Assembly: GCF_016862915.1 (NCBI RefSeq)
Contig: NZ_BONW01000021.1
Coordinates: 496,001 to 560,000 of the forward strand
DNA: 64,000 nucleotides
Source: Plantactinospora endophytica
GTDB taxonomy: Bacteria > Actinomycetota > Actinomycetes > Mycobacteriales > Micromonosporaceae
Direction: 5' to 3'
Shown here: piece after piece, positions 25,017 through 34,173 of the stretch
Position numbering within the stretch: the stretch's first letter is position 1
Layout of the letters: every line of letters starts with the position of its first letter
Position numbers and translations under genes: made by a program
The notes under the pieces: model-generated
What the model saw: the letters and a program-made list of their open reading frames with translations, nothing else
The model's database searches: none
What the model was told of the DNA's origin: nothing

Positions 25017-26222
25017 TCAGCCCTTCATCGTTCCGGCCGGCGGCGCCGTCTCGTCCGGGGTGAGCACCTTCTGCGACTCCGCCTTCATCGCGTCGCCGGT
25101 GCCGCTGAGCTTGGCCTGGAACATCGGCTGGAGCAGCGCGTGGTCCTCGGCGCGGACCGTCATCTTGCCCTTGATCCCGTCGAAGCTCCAGCCCTCCAGC
25201 GCGGTGACCATCTTGTCGACGTCGTCGCCGCCCTCCTGCACCGCCCGGACGATCATCTGGGCCGCGGCGAACCCGTCCGGGTGGAACAGGTCCAGCACCC
25301 CGCCCGGTACGGCCTGCTTGGCCGCCTGCGCGGCCGGGTTGTCGGCGGCGCCGTCGAAGAAGTGCGACAGGAAGGAGATCTTGGTGCCGGCCGCGCCGAA
25401 CGTCGGCCAGGAGGCCCGGATGTCCAGCCCGGTGACCACGGTGGTGGAGCTGAGTACGCCCTGCTGGTCGAGGGTCTGCCACATCGCCGGGGCGGTGGTG
25501 CCGGCCCAGGCCACGAAGAGCAGGTCCGGCTTGGCCGCCGTCAACTGGCTGGCGAACGGGGTGAAGTCGGTGGCGCTGGCCGGGGCGAGCACGCTGCTCA
25601 CGGTGGCACCGGCACCGCCGATGACCGCCTTGACCGCCGCCTCGTTGCTCTTGCCGAACGCGCTGTCCTGGGCGAAGACCACGACCTTCTTGCCGGCCGC
25701 GTCGCCGATGAACGACTTCGCGGTCTGCACGTCCTGGTACGACTGCCGCCCGGACCGGAAGGTGTACTTGTTGACCCCGGTCGCGCCGTCGGTGGCGGCC
25801 GGCCCGGAGATGAAGAGCACCTTGTTCTGCGCGGCGATCGGGGCGACCTGGAGGGCGACGCCGGAGGCCGTCGAGCCGGCGAGGATCTTGTGGCCCTTGC
25901 CGATCAGGTCCTTCGCCGCCGAGACCGCCTTCGCGGGGTCGCCCGCGTCGTCGACCTCGGTCACCTCGACCGTACGCTCACCGATCTTGTTGGTGCCGTT
26001 CGTGGCGTACGCCAGCCCGGCCCGGAAGCCCTCGATGTACTGCTTGCCGTAGCTGGCCAGCGCCCCCGACTGGGAGTAGACCAGGCCGACCTTGACCGGG
26101 GCGGCACTGTCGCCACCGCCCTCGGCGGTGTCCTGCGGGCTGCCGCAGGCGGTCGCGGCGAGCGCCCCTGCCAGCAGCGTGGCGGCGGTGACCAGTACCC
26201 GCCGCGTCGTCCGGACCGTCAT
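25017..26222 (-). CDS. livK: Branched-chain amino acid-type binding lipoprotein LivK
   Basis: A 401-residue substrate-binding lipoprotein. The signal sequence VLVTAATLLAGALAATAC ends in a lipobox, so the Cys should be lipidated. The mature part is a type I periplasmic binding protein: VKVGLVYSQSGALASYGKQYIEGFRAGLAYA, ILAGSTASGVALQVAPIAAQNKVLFISGPAATD, VVVFAQDSAFGKSNEAAV. Of the two adjacent ATGs (26225, 26222) the second is better placed for GGAG. It is the first gene of the livK-G-F-H-M operon and probably the most abundant product. The ligand is not predictable. Confidence 0.9.
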   Translation of the reverse strand: MTVRTTRRVLVTAATLLAGALAATACGSPQDTAEGGGDSAAPVKVGLVYSQSGALASYGKQYIEGFRAGLAYATNGTNKIGERTVEVTEVDDAGDPAKAVSAAKDLIGKGHKILAGSTASGVALQVAPIAAQNKVLFISGPAATDGATGVNKYTFRSGRQSYQDVQTAKSFIGDAAGKKVVVFAQDSAFGKSNEAAVKAVIGGAGATVSSVLAPASATDFTPFASQLTAAKPDLLFVAWAGTTAPAMWQTLDQQGVLSSTTVVTGLDIRASWPTFGAAGTKISFLSHFFDGAADNPAAQAAKQAVPGGVLDLFHPDGFAAAQMIVRAVQEGGDDVDKMVTALEGWSFDGIKGKMTVRAEDHALLQPMFQAKLSGTGDAMKAESQKVLTPDETAPPAGTMKG

Positions 26223-26273
26223 CATCGCTCCACGTGAGGCCGAGTTGGGAGAAGCATTGTCGGCCCACGGTAG

Positions 26274-26287
26274 GGGTGACGTCACCC
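26274..26287. promoter_or_regulatory. Perfect 14-base palindrome upstream of the liv operon
   Basis: GGGTGACGTCACCC lies 52 bases before the livK start. It is a plausible operator for the operon promoter. The regulator is unknown, and no regulator gene is adjacent. Confidence 0.5.
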
Positions 26288-26462
26288 ACGTGCTATGTGG
26301 CTGAAACCCACAAGTAACCGGCAGAGGATGGCCGGCGCAGACAGGCTCCCGGCGGGTACCCGATCGACCCGCCCGAGCCGGTCCGGGCCCCTGGCCGTGC
26401 TCGCGGCCCCGGCCGGTGCGGTCCTCGTCCTCGGGGTCCCGGGTGTCGGAGTCCCGGGCCTC

Positions 26463-28178
26463 CTAGCCGTGGCCGTGCTTGGGCTTCGGCGCCTTGGGCT
26501 TGCCCGGTCCCGGACCGGGTCCCTTGTCCTTCGGTCCGGACTCGGCGCCGGGACCGGTGTTCCCGGCGGGCCGGGCCAGCCGGTCCGACTGGGACTGGGA
26601 CTGGGTCGCCGGGGTCTGCGGAGTCGTCATCCCGACCTCGGCGCCGGCCGCCGCGCCGCCGGTCTCGCCGGTCTCGCCGGTCTCGCCGGGCACCCCGGAG
26701 ACCCGGGCCGCGCAGGCGGTCTCGCCGAGCCGGAACTCGACCGGCAGCGGGTTGCTGCCGGCGTGGCTGCCGACCAGCCCGAATCGGACGGCACCGCCGG
26801 CCGGCAGCGCCGTCTCGGACCCGGCGGGTCGGAGCAGCACGTCGCGGCCCTGCTGCCGGGACTCCGGCGACGGGTCCCGGGTGAGCATCTGCTCGCCCGG
26901 AAACGTGAAGCGCAGCGTCCAGTCCCGCACCGCCGCGGCGCCGAGGTTGGTCACGGTGACGTCGGCCTGGAACGACCGGCCGGTGTCCGCGCGCAGCACG
27001 TAGTCGACGCGGCAGGAGGCCGAGCCGCCCATCGCCAGGTTCGTCGCCGCGTTCGCCCCGGCGGGCGTCACCGAGCCGTCGCCGGTACCCGCCCAGACCG
27101 CCCCGCTGACCGCGAGCAGTCCGACGCCGACCGCCGCGACCCGGACCCGGTTGCCGAGCACGGCCGGGGACCAGCGGCGCCGGCCGGGCAGCGGCAGCGG
27201 CCCGGTCGCCGGGCCGGGCAGGATCGCGGTCTCCGAGTTCGCCGACGTGGCCGGACGGGAGCGCACCGGTGCCGGCTCGGCAGTGTCGGCCGGCCCCGGC
27301 TGACCGGCCGCCACCGGCAGCACCACCCCGGCCGCCCGGGCCAGCGTACGGGCGAGTTCGCCACTTCCCGGCCGCTCCTCCGGTGCCTTCGCGAGGCAGC
27401 GGAGAACTGTCGACGCCACCTCGTCCGGCAGCCCGGGTACCGGTGGCAGCGGTGCCGGCTCGGCGTAGAGGTGCGCCCGCAGCACCTGGGTACGGGTCGA
27501 CGCCTGCCACGGCATCCGGCCGGTCAGCGTCCGGTAGAGCAGCAGGCCGAGCGCGTACACGTCGGTGGCGGGACAGACCTCGCCCTGGTTCAGCCGCTCC
27601 GGGGCGACGTACGCGGGCGTGCCGTACAGCCCGCCCTCGCCGTCGCCGTCCCGTTCGCCGACCAGCGCCGAGATCCCGAAGTCGACGACCTTGGCACCCA
27701 TCGCGGCGAGCATGACGTTGCCGGGAGTGATGTCCCGGTGCACGACGCCCCGGGCGTGTGCGCTGGCCAGCGCGCTGGCCACCTGGGCGCCGAGCACCAC
27801 CCCGTCCCACCAGGGCAGCGGACCCTCCCGGTCGAGCCAGCTCGCCAGCGACTCGCCGTCGATCAGCTCCATCACCACGTACGGCACGGTCCGGCCGTAC
27901 CGGATCGACTCGCCATAGTCGTAGACGCCGGTGATGTGCGGGTGGCAGAGCCGGGCGGCGGCCCGGGCCTCGGTCCGGAGCCGGTCCCGGAAACTCCGGT
28001 CGGCGCTCAGCCGGGGGGCGAGCATCTTCACCGCCACCGGCCGGCCGAGCACCTCGTCGTGGCCGCGCCAGACCACCGACATGCCGCCCTCGCCGAGTTC
28101 CTCGACCAGCCGATAGCGGTCACCGACCAACTCCGTGCCGTGCCGCTCCGCCCCCACCCACCTGCCCCACCCGGTCAT
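26463..28178 (-). CDS. Transmembrane Ser/Thr protein kinase with a CBM2-like sensor domain
   Basis: A 571-residue kinase. The kinase domain (about 20-285) has the Gly loop LGEGGMSVVW, Lys51 in VAVK, HRD 147-149, DFG 166-168 and YVAPE. The usual Lys after HRD is Thr (HRDITPGN), a variant I have seen in other actinobacterial kinases. After a Pro-rich juxtamembrane region comes one helix (about 345-365). An extracellular domain (about 385-495: CRVDYVLRADTGRSFQADVTVTNLG, WTLRFTFPGEQMLTR) resembles family 2 carbohydrate-binding modules. The tail is GET repeats and Pro/Lys-rich. No strong ribosome site supports ATG 28178; GTG 28157 is possible. It may sense cell wall or polysaccharide. Confidence 0.85.
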   Translation of the reverse strand: MTGWGRWVGAERHGTELVGDRYRLVEELGEGGMSVVWRGHDEVLGRPVAVKMLAPRLSADRSFRDRLRTEARAAARLCHPHITGVYDYGESIRYGRTVPYVVMELIDGESLASWLDREGPLPWWDGVVLGAQVASALASAHARGVVHRDITPGNVMLAAMGAKVVDFGISALVGERDGDGEGGLYGTPAYVAPERLNQGEVCPATDVYALGLLLYRTLTGRMPWQASTRTQVLRAHLYAEPAPLPPVPGLPDEVASTVLRCLAKAPEERPGSGELARTLARAAGVVLPVAAGQPGPADTAEPAPVRSRPATSANSETAILPGPATGPLPLPGRRRWSPAVLGNRVRVAAVGVGLLAVSGAVWAGTGDGSVTPAGANAATNLAMGGSASCRVDYVLRADTGRSFQADVTVTNLGAAAVRDWTLRFTFPGEQMLTRDPSPESRQQGRDVLLRPAGSETALPAGGAVRFGLVGSHAGSNPLPVEFRLGETACAARVSGVPGETGETGETGGAAAGAEVGMTTPQTPATQSQSQSDRLARPAGNTGPGAESGPKDKGPGPGPGKPKAPKPKHGHG

Positions 28179-28315
28179 GGGAAACTCTGTTGCCCCGACC
28201 GGGCCGGACTACACCTCTCGGAACCGATTCGTCTTCATCAGTATTCGGCCGGAACCCCGCCGTCCGTGCCCCGGGGTCGGCCGGGGCGGCGGTCAGGCGG
28301 GTGGCGAGCCGGCGG

Positions 28316-29881
28316 TCAGGCGGTGGCGAGCAGTTGGTCGACCGGGGCGTACTCGTCGGTCAGCACGATCGCGTCGTCGACGAACTCGTCGAGCGCGGTG
28401 CCGGAGAGCACGGTGACCGGACCGTCCGCCGAGGTGATCAGGCGTTCGCGTACCGGCTCCAGCGGCAGCGGCCGGTCGGAGGCGAGGATGACGAAGTTCG
28501 CCCCCTGTGAGCCGGCCAGCGCGGCCGGCGGGGCGATCAGTGCGACGTGCGGGAACTCGGCCGCCACGGTGGCCACCTCGGAGCGGATGAAGCGCAGCGG
28601 CGGGTGGTCGATCACGTTCTGCGCGTAGATCCCGCCGGGTCGGATCACCCGGCGGACCTCGGCGGCCATCTCCCGGGTCGCCAGGTGCCAGGGCACCACC
28701 AGGTGCCCGAACGCGTCCCCAACCACCAGGTCGGCGCTCTGCGCGGGCCGCTCCCCGATCAGCATCCGGGCGTCGCCGACCCGCGCCCGCAGCTCCGGAC
28801 CGGTCTGTACGTCCAGTTCGCGGCGGCCCAGCTCGACCAGCCCGCCGTCGATCTCGTAGACCTCGTTGCGGGTGCCGGGCCGGGTCGCGGTCAGGTAGCG
28901 CGGCATCGTGAAACCGCCACCCCCGAGGTGTACGGCCTGAAGCGGCGCCCGGGGCGGCGCCATCATGTCGGCGACCGCACCGATCCACTGCGTGTACTCG
29001 AACTCCAGGTGCTGCGGGTCGGCCAGGTCCACGTAGGAGTGCCAGGCCGAGTTGAGCACCAGCAGCCGCCCGGTGGAGTTGTCCGGATCCGCCTCGACCG
29101 AGGCGCAGTGGTACGCCGTCTCCACGTCGCACGGTGTCGGCGCGACAGCGGAGAGCGAGGCACCGGCCAGGCCGAGTACGGCCGCCGCGGCGGTGACCCG
29201 GGACGGCTTCGGCAGCGTGTCCCGGGACTGCCGGCGCAGGTAGACCGCGAGCACCAGGCCGGTCGCGCCGAGCAGCACCGCCAGGCTGATGATGATCGCG
29301 GTACTCGGCAGGGCGGCGACCAGCACGAATCCGGTACCGAGGGTGGCGGTGATCGCACCCAGCGTGCCGATGCTGGAGAGCCGGCCGACCACCTGGCCGG
29401 TCTGCCGCAGGTCGGCGAGTTGCAGCTTGACCACCAACGGGGTGATCGAGGCGAGCAGTGCCGCCGGCAGGAAGATCGCCAGCGCGGTGAGCAGCAGGAT
29501 GCCGACGGCCGCTCCGCCGCGCAGCACCTCACCGGCGTACCGGACGATCGGCAGGGTCAGCGCGGTGCAGATGCCGGCGAGTACCAGCGCCGGGGCGAGC
29601 AGCCGGCGCGGGTCACGGCGGTCGGCGAGCCAGCCGCCGATCCAGGCGCCGTACGCGATCGCGGCCAGCGCCACCCCGATCACCGAACTGGTGACCTGGA
29701 GGGTGACCCCGACGTACGGCCCGACCAGCCGGAGCGACGCCGTCTCCAGGACCAGTACGGCGCCGCTGGCGACGAAGACCAGGGTGGCCGCCAGGCCGGT
29801 CGGCAGGGCTCGGGCCGGTGGCCCGGCCGGCTCGTCCGCGACGGTGGCGGTGTCCGCCGCCTCGGGTGGTGAAGAGTCCAT
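28316..29881 (-). CDS. Fused-MFS spermidine synthase-like protein
   Basis: A 521-residue protein. The N-terminal half has about 8 membrane helices (LVFVASGAVLVLETASLRLVGPYVG ...). The C-terminal half (about 260-520) is a spermidine-synthase-like Rossmann domain (VHLGGGGFTMPRYL, EVYEIDGGLVELGRREL, ADLVVGDAFGHLVVPWHL). The canonical D-[ST]-x-D-P aminopropyltransferase motif is replaced by GDAFGHL, so polyamine synthesis is doubtful. The start was moved from ATG 29899 to ATG 29881 because TACCAT lies seven bases before the latter, which suggests a leaderless transcript starting MDSSPPEAAD. The membrane-linked methyltransferase-like role is unknown. Confidence 0.8.
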   Translation of the reverse strand: MDSSPPEAADTATVADEPAGPPARALPTGLAATLVFVASGAVLVLETASLRLVGPYVGVTLQVTSSVIGVALAAIAYGAWIGGWLADRRDPRRLLAPALVLAGICTALTLPIVRYAGEVLRGGAAVGILLLTALAIFLPAALLASITPLVVKLQLADLRQTGQVVGRLSSIGTLGAITATLGTGFVLVAALPSTAIIISLAVLLGATGLVLAVYLRRQSRDTLPKPSRVTAAAAVLGLAGASLSAVAPTPCDVETAYHCASVEADPDNSTGRLLVLNSAWHSYVDLADPQHLEFEYTQWIGAVADMMAPPRAPLQAVHLGGGGFTMPRYLTATRPGTRNEVYEIDGGLVELGRRELDVQTGPELRARVGDARMLIGERPAQSADLVVGDAFGHLVVPWHLATREMAAEVRRVIRPGGIYAQNVIDHPPLRFIRSEVATVAAEFPHVALIAPPAALAGSQGANFVILASDRPLPLEPVRERLITSADGPVTVLSGTALDEFVDDAIVLTDEYAPVDQLLATA

Positions 29882-29888
29882 CGCAGCG

Positions 29889-29894
29889 ATGGTA
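29889..29894 (-). promoter_or_regulatory. Predicted leaderless -10 element
   Basis: TACCAT on the minus strand ends seven bases before ATG 29881. It is the main evidence for choosing that start. Confidence 0.4.
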
Positions 29895-29917
29895 CGCATC
29901 CGCCCGGCGGCCCCGGG

Positions 29918-30970
29918 CTACAACATCGACAGGTGAACGTGGTTCGTGTGGTCGGAGGCCGGATCGCCGTTGCCGTTGTACGCCCGCCACCCGTTGCCGG
30001 GCATCCAGATCTGCCTGTACCAGATCACGTAGAGCACGCCGAGCCGGTCGGCGTTCTTGACGTAGAACGCGGCGAGGTTGTTGCCGTAGGTGCGGTCGCC
30101 GCCGCTCGCGTCGACGTTCTCGAAGCCACCCGGTGCGGCCGAGAAGTCGCAGGCGCGGCCCTTGGGGTGCTCACCGCCGCCACCGCTGCGGTGGCAGGAC
30201 GAGTGCCGCTTGAAGTTGTTGGCCTTGGCTTGGTTCAGCGCGTGCAGGGTGCGCGGGGTGATGCAGCCGCTGCCGGTGGTCGGGTCGTCGATGCTGCACG
30301 ACTCCTTGGGCCAGGAGCCGTCGGAGTTGCGCGGCGCGGGCTTGGCCAGCGGCGAGTTGGCGCTGATCAGGCCGCCGCTCGGGTTGCCGCCGACGGACGC
30401 GAGGGCCTTTTCGGCGTCCTTCTTCTTCTTGGCGATGACCTCGACCTGGCGCTGCTGCTCGCGGACCTCGGCGTCGATAGCGTTCTTGGCCCGGGTGGCC
30501 TCGTCGAGCGACTCGGCGAGTTCGCGGAGCTTCCGGTCGTCGCGCTGGGCCATCATCTCCAGCCCGGCCGCCTTCTCCACGAACGACTGCGGGGAGGCGC
30601 TGTTCAGCAGGGCCGAGATCGGGCTGAGCCGGCCCCGGCGGTAGGTCTCGGCGGCGATCACCCCCACCTCCTGGGTGAGGGTGGCGACCCGGGCCTGCAC
30701 CTGCTTGAGCTGCCCGCCGAGCTGGGTCTGCCGCTTCTTGGAGCTGTTCAGCTTGGCGGTCGCCTCGATGTGCCCCTTCGAGGCCGACTCCAGCGCGTCC
30801 CGGAGCTTCTTGGTGCCACCCTCGTCGCCCGGCGAACTGGGCGCGGCGACCGCCGGAGCGGCGGTCGTGCCGACCAGGGCGGTGGGGGTCATGACGAGCA
30901 GCGTGGCGGCGACGAGCAGCGCCGTGAACCGGCGTGGGCCCTGCGGCCGGACGATGGCCGTTCTGCGCAC
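29918..30970 (-). CDS. Secreted coiled-coil hydrolase with a C-terminal peptidase-like domain
   Basis: A 350-residue secreted protein. Arg-rich N-terminus and a hydrophobic helix (ALLVAATLLVMTPTALVG) are followed by AAPAVAA, a likely cleavage site. Residues about 45-210 are coiled coil, as in RipA/FtsX-partner-type hydrolases. The C-terminal ~125 residues hold HPKGRACDFS and DHTNHVHLS, the H-x(n)-D ... H-x-H arrangement of DD-peptidase-fold zinc enzymes. GTG 30970 has GGAAGGA nine bases upstream. A cell-wall role is likely. The roughly 200-base upstream region holds no recognised riboswitch. Confidence 0.82.
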   Translation of the reverse strand: MRRTAIVRPQGPRRFTALLVAATLLVMTPTALVGTTAAPAVAAPSSPGDEGGTKKLRDALESASKGHIEATAKLNSSKKRQTQLGGQLKQVQARVATLTQEVGVIAAETYRRGRLSPISALLNSASPQSFVEKAAGLEMMAQRDDRKLRELAESLDEATRAKNAIDAEVREQQRQVEVIAKKKKDAEKALASVGGNPSGGLISANSPLAKPAPRNSDGSWPKESCSIDDPTTGSGCITPRTLHALNQAKANNFKRHSSCHRSGGGGEHPKGRACDFSAAPGGFENVDASGGDRTYGNNLAAFYVKNADRLGVLYVIWYRQIWMPGNGWRAYNGNGDPASDHTNHVHLSML

Positions 30971-31179
30971 GAAAGCCGTTCCTTCCGTAGGCCGCCGACC
31001 CCGGAGGATCCACAGTGACCATTCGGCGGCGGCCACCGTCGGCACCCTCGACGGTGCCACCTGGCGGAGACCGCCGGTCAGCCTACCCGAACCGGGCCGC
31101 GCTGTCGGCCCAGCTACGACGTACCGCGATATCACAAGAAAGGGCTATATGGCAGGCAAACAGACTTATTACCGCCAAG

Positions 31180-32001
31180 TCAGGGGGTGGCCAGCAGGGT
31201 GGCGTGCACCGTCTCCCAGATCGACTCGTTGGCCGCGACCAGCAGGCCGGCCCGGGTGTCGGCCGGGTCGTAGGCGGTCCCGTCGAGCCGCCGGACCACC
31301 CCGCCGGCCGCCTCGACCAGCAGCGCGCCCGGGGCGTGGTCCCAGGGCAGGGTCCGCCAGAAGATCGCGAAATGCTGTCGGTTCTCCACCAGATCCGCGT
31401 ATTCCTGACCGGCGCAGTGTTGGCCGGGCAGCACCGCACCGATCCGCCCCTCGCCGGCCGCCACCCGGGCGCGCAGTTCCGGCGGCAGGAACCGGGTCGC
31501 CACCACACCGCGCAGCGACTCCGCCGCCAGCGGTTCACCGGTCGTCCGCACCGGCTCCCCGTCCCGGTACGCCCCGTCCCCGGCCCGCGCGACCAGCAGC
31601 CGGTCCGCCATCGGGTCGAGAATCCAGGCCGCCTCCGTACGCCCGGACCGGCGCCGCGCCGCCATCACCGCGAACGGCTCCCGCCCGGCCGCGAAGTTCG
31701 CCGTACCGTCCAACGGGTCGACCAGCCACACCTCGGCCGGCCCGACCAGCCGGTCCAGTACGGCCGGGTCGGCGGCCACCCCCTCCTCGCCGACCACCTC
31801 GGAATCCGGCCGGAGCTGGCGCAGCCCGGCCGTGATGATCTCCTCGGCCCGCTGGTCGGCCACCGTCACCACCTCACCGGGAGCCTTCTCCGCCACGTCG
31901 GCGTCGGCGAGGTGCCGGAACATCGGCAGGATGGCGTCGGCGGCGGCCCGGCGCAGCAGCGCGCCGACCTCCTCGACCAGCAACGACTCGGGGTCAGCCA
32001 C
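31180..32001 (-). CDS. Inositol monophosphatase-family phosphatase
   Basis: A 273-residue Mg-dependent sugar/inositol phosphatase. The metal-binding motifs are [16 protein letters not shown] and [15 protein letters not shown], in the usual order. GTG 32001 overlaps the response-regulator stop by eight bases. It is the last gene of a four-gene signalling operon. The substrate may be inositol phosphate, histidinol phosphate or PAP; sequence alone does not decide. Confidence 0.9.
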   Translation of the reverse strand: MADPESLLVEEVGALLRRAAADAILPMFRHLADADVAEKAPGEVVTVADQRAEEIITAGLRQLRPDSEVVGEEGVAADPAVLDRLVGPAEVWLVDPLDGTANFAAGREPFAVMAARRRSGRTEAAWILDPMADRLLVARAGDGAYRDGEPVRTTGEPLAAESLRGVVATRFLPPELRARVAAGEGRIGAVLPGQHCAGQEYADLVENRQHFAIFWRTLPWDHAPGALLVEAAGGVVRRLDGTAYDPADTRAGLLVAANESIWETVHATLLATP

Positions 32002-32446
32002 GCGGCGGAAGCTTCACGACGCTGACGAAGAACTCGTCGATCTGCCGTACCACCGAGATGAAGCGCTCGAAGTCGACCGGCTTCGTCACGTACGCGTTGG
32101 CGTGCAACTGGTAGCTGCGCAGGATGTCCTCGTCGGCCTGGGAGGTGGTGAGTACCACCACCGGGATCCGGCAGAGCTGTTCGTCGCGCTTGATCTCGGC
32201 CAGCACCTCCCGGCCGTCCCGCCGGGGAAGGTTGAGGTCGAGCAGGATCAGGTCCGGCGGTACGGCGTCGGCGTACTCGCCCTCGCGGCGCAGGTAGGCC
32301 AGCGCCGCGGCGCCGTCGGAGACCACGGTGAGCCGGTTGCGCAGCTTGTGCTCCTCGAACGCCTCCTGCGTCATCAGCACGTCGCCGGGGTCGTCCTCGA
32401 CCAGCAGCACCTCGATCGGGCTCCTGCCGTCCGCCGGTGCCGTCAT
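31994..32446 (-). CDS. Single-domain response regulator (Rcp1/CheY-like)
   Basis: A 150-residue receiver with no output domain. The acidic pair is in [10 protein letters not shown], the phosphoacceptor is Asp70 in LILLDLNLP, Thr is in VVVLTTSQ and Lys in AYVTKPVDF. Two starts are possible. ATG 32446 has GAGGAGG five bases upstream. GTG 32479, which overlaps the kinase stop (GTGTGA), has AAGGAG four bases upstream and adds [12 protein letters not shown] chose the shorter form because it matches the usual size. It is probably phosphorylated by the adjacent kinase. Confidence 0.88.
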   Translation of the reverse strand: MTAPADGRSPIEVLLVEDDPGDVLMTQEAFEEHKLRNRLTVVSDGAAALAYLRREGEYADAVPPDLILLDLNLPRRDGREVLAEIKRDEQLCRIPVVVLTTSQADEDILRSYQLHANAYVTKPVDFERFISVVRQIDEFFVSVVKLPPRG

Positions 32447-32475
32447 CGGCCCCTCCTCGTCGCTCCACTCATCCG

Positions 32476-34173
32476 TCACACAGTCTCCTTCATGTCACCG
32501 GCCGGCCGGGCCGACTCCCCCGGCGGTGTGGCGTCGGCCTCGGTCCCGGCCTGAGCACCCGGAACAGCGGTGGCCGGCCCGTCCCCCTCGGCCCCGGACG
32601 CCACCGGCGGCTCCGCCGGCTCCCGCAGCTCCGGCGGTACGGGCAGGGTGAACCGGATCATCGTGCCCTCGGTCACCGCGTCCGGATCGACCCAGACCCG
32701 GCCACCGTGGTACTCGACGATCTTCTTGACGATGGCCAGCCCGATGCCGGTACCCGGATAGGCGTCCTTGGCATGCAGCCGCTGGAAGATCACGAAGATC
32801 TTGTCGGCGAACTCCCGCTCGATCCCGATGCCGTTGTCCTGGCAACTGATCTCCCACTCGTCGCCGACCCGCCGGGCCGAGACGTGCACCCTCGGCGGGA
32901 CGTCCGGCCGGCGGAACTTGAGCGAGTTGCCGACCAGGTTCGCCATCAGGTTGGTCAGCAGGGTCTCCTCGCCCCGGATGACCGGCAGGTCCGACCAGGT
33001 GAGTTCGCCGTCGACGTACCGCCGGCTGGCCTCGGTCTGCCCGGCGACGTCGGTCATCACCGCGTCCAGGTCCACGTCGGTGAAGCCGGTGGTGAGCCGA
33101 CCGATCCGGGAGAACGCCAGCAGGTCGTTGATCAGGCGCTGCATCCGCTGCGCCCCGTCGACCGCGAACGCGATGTACTGGTCGGCGCGCTCGTCGAGCT
33201 TGCCCGCGTACCGGCGTTGCAGGAGCTGGCAGAAGCTCGCCACCTTGCGCAGCGGCTCCTGGAGGTCGTGCGAGGCGACGTACGCGAACTGCTCCAGGTC
33301 ACGGTTGGACCGGACCAGTTCCTCGGCCTGCTTCTCCAGTTGGCTGTTGACCCACTCGATCCGCTCCCGGGCCTGCCGTACCTCGTCGAGGTCGGCGGCG
33401 ATCCGGCGGCGCATCGCGTCGACGTCACCGGCCAGCGCCGCCAGCTCCGGCGGGCCGACGTGCTCGATGTCCCGCTGGTAGTCACCGGCGGCGATGTCGC
33501 GCACCTGGCCGGCCAGCGTGGTGACCGGGCCGATGACCAGCCGGTTCAGCGAGGTCAGCAGGGCGAGCCCGGCCAGCACCACCACGATCGCGGCCAGGAT
33601 CAGCAGCAGTACCAGGGTGTTGCCGGTCCGGCGGGCCTGGTCGGCGACGGTGTTGCGCAGTTCCAGGATCGAGTCCTGCAACGCCTGCACCTCGCCGCGC
33701 AGTTCGGTGAAGCGGGCACTGGTCTGGGTGGTCAGGTGCGCCTGGGCGGCCTCCGGCCCGCTCCGCACGGTCAGCTCGATCGCCGGCTGGGCCACCACCT
33801 CCCGCCACTGCCGGGCGTGGTCGCGCACCGTGTGCAGTTCGCGGCGGATCTCCGGCTGGTCGTCGAGGAGGGCGTCCATCGAGGCGATCAGCGCCGCCTC
33901 CCGTTGCACGCCCTCCCGGTACGGCGCCAGGTCGGCGTCGTTGGCGGTGACGGCGTAGCCGCGTACCCCGGTCTGCTGGTCGACCAGGGCGCTGAGCAGC
34001 GCCTGGCCGTCGGTGCGCAGTGGCCCGGTCTTGGTGAGCAGGGTGTCCAGGTGGGCCCGGTTGTTGGTGGCGACCACCGCCGCGCCGACCGCCAGCAGGC
34101 CCAGCACCACTCCGACGACCACACAGAGCGCGGTGACCCTGCGACGCAGGGTCCAGTTGCTCGGCTTCCTCAC
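32476..34173 (-). CDS. CHASE3-HAMP sensor histidine kinase
   Basis: A 565-residue membrane kinase. TM1 (16-38) and TM2 (186-208) flank an extracellular helical CHASE3-like domain ([13 protein letters not shown]). HAMP covers about 209-262, then HisKA with His302 in [14 protein letters not shown], and the ATPase domain with [19 protein letters not shown] and [18 protein letters not shown] is typical of kinases paired with Rcp1-like regulators. The tail is Pro/Ala-rich. GTG 34173 overlaps the upstream stop by four bases (GTGA). It probably feeds the downstream receiver and the PP2C protein. Confidence 0.92.
   Translation of the reverse strand: MRKPSNWTLRRRVTALCVVVGVVLGLLAVGAAVVATNNRAHLDTLLTKTGPLRTDGQALLSALVDQQTGVRGYAVTANDADLAPYREGVQREAALIASMDALLDDQPEIRRELHTVRDHARQWREVVAQPAIELTVRSGPEAAQAHLTTQTSARFTELRGEVQALQDSILELRNTVADQARRTGNTLVLLLILAAIVVVLAGLALLTSLNRLVIGPVTTLAGQVRDIAAGDYQRDIEHVGPPELAALAGDVDAMRRRIAADLDEVRQARERIEWVNSQLEKQAEELVRSNRDLEQFAYVASHDLQEPLRKVASFCQLLQRRYAGKLDERADQYIAFAVDGAQRMQRLINDLLAFSRIGRLTTGFTDVDLDAVMTDVAGQTEASRRYVDGELTWSDLPVIRGEETLLTNLMANLVGNSLKFRRPDVPPRVHVSARRVGDEWEISCQDNGIGIEREFADKIFVIFQRLHAKDAYPGTGIGLAIVKKIVEYHGGRVWVDPDAVTEGTMIRFTLPVPPELREPAEPPVASGAEGDGPATAVPGAQAGTEADATPPGESARPAGDMKETV

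Noticed and set aside
30971-31179. Possible c-di-AMP (ydaO-type) riboswitch before the secreted hydrolase gene
   Set aside because: Such riboswitches often precede cell-wall hydrolase genes, but I could not match the conserved GGGGAACC / GGGUGAAU / CCCGACAGCUAACC blocks in this region.
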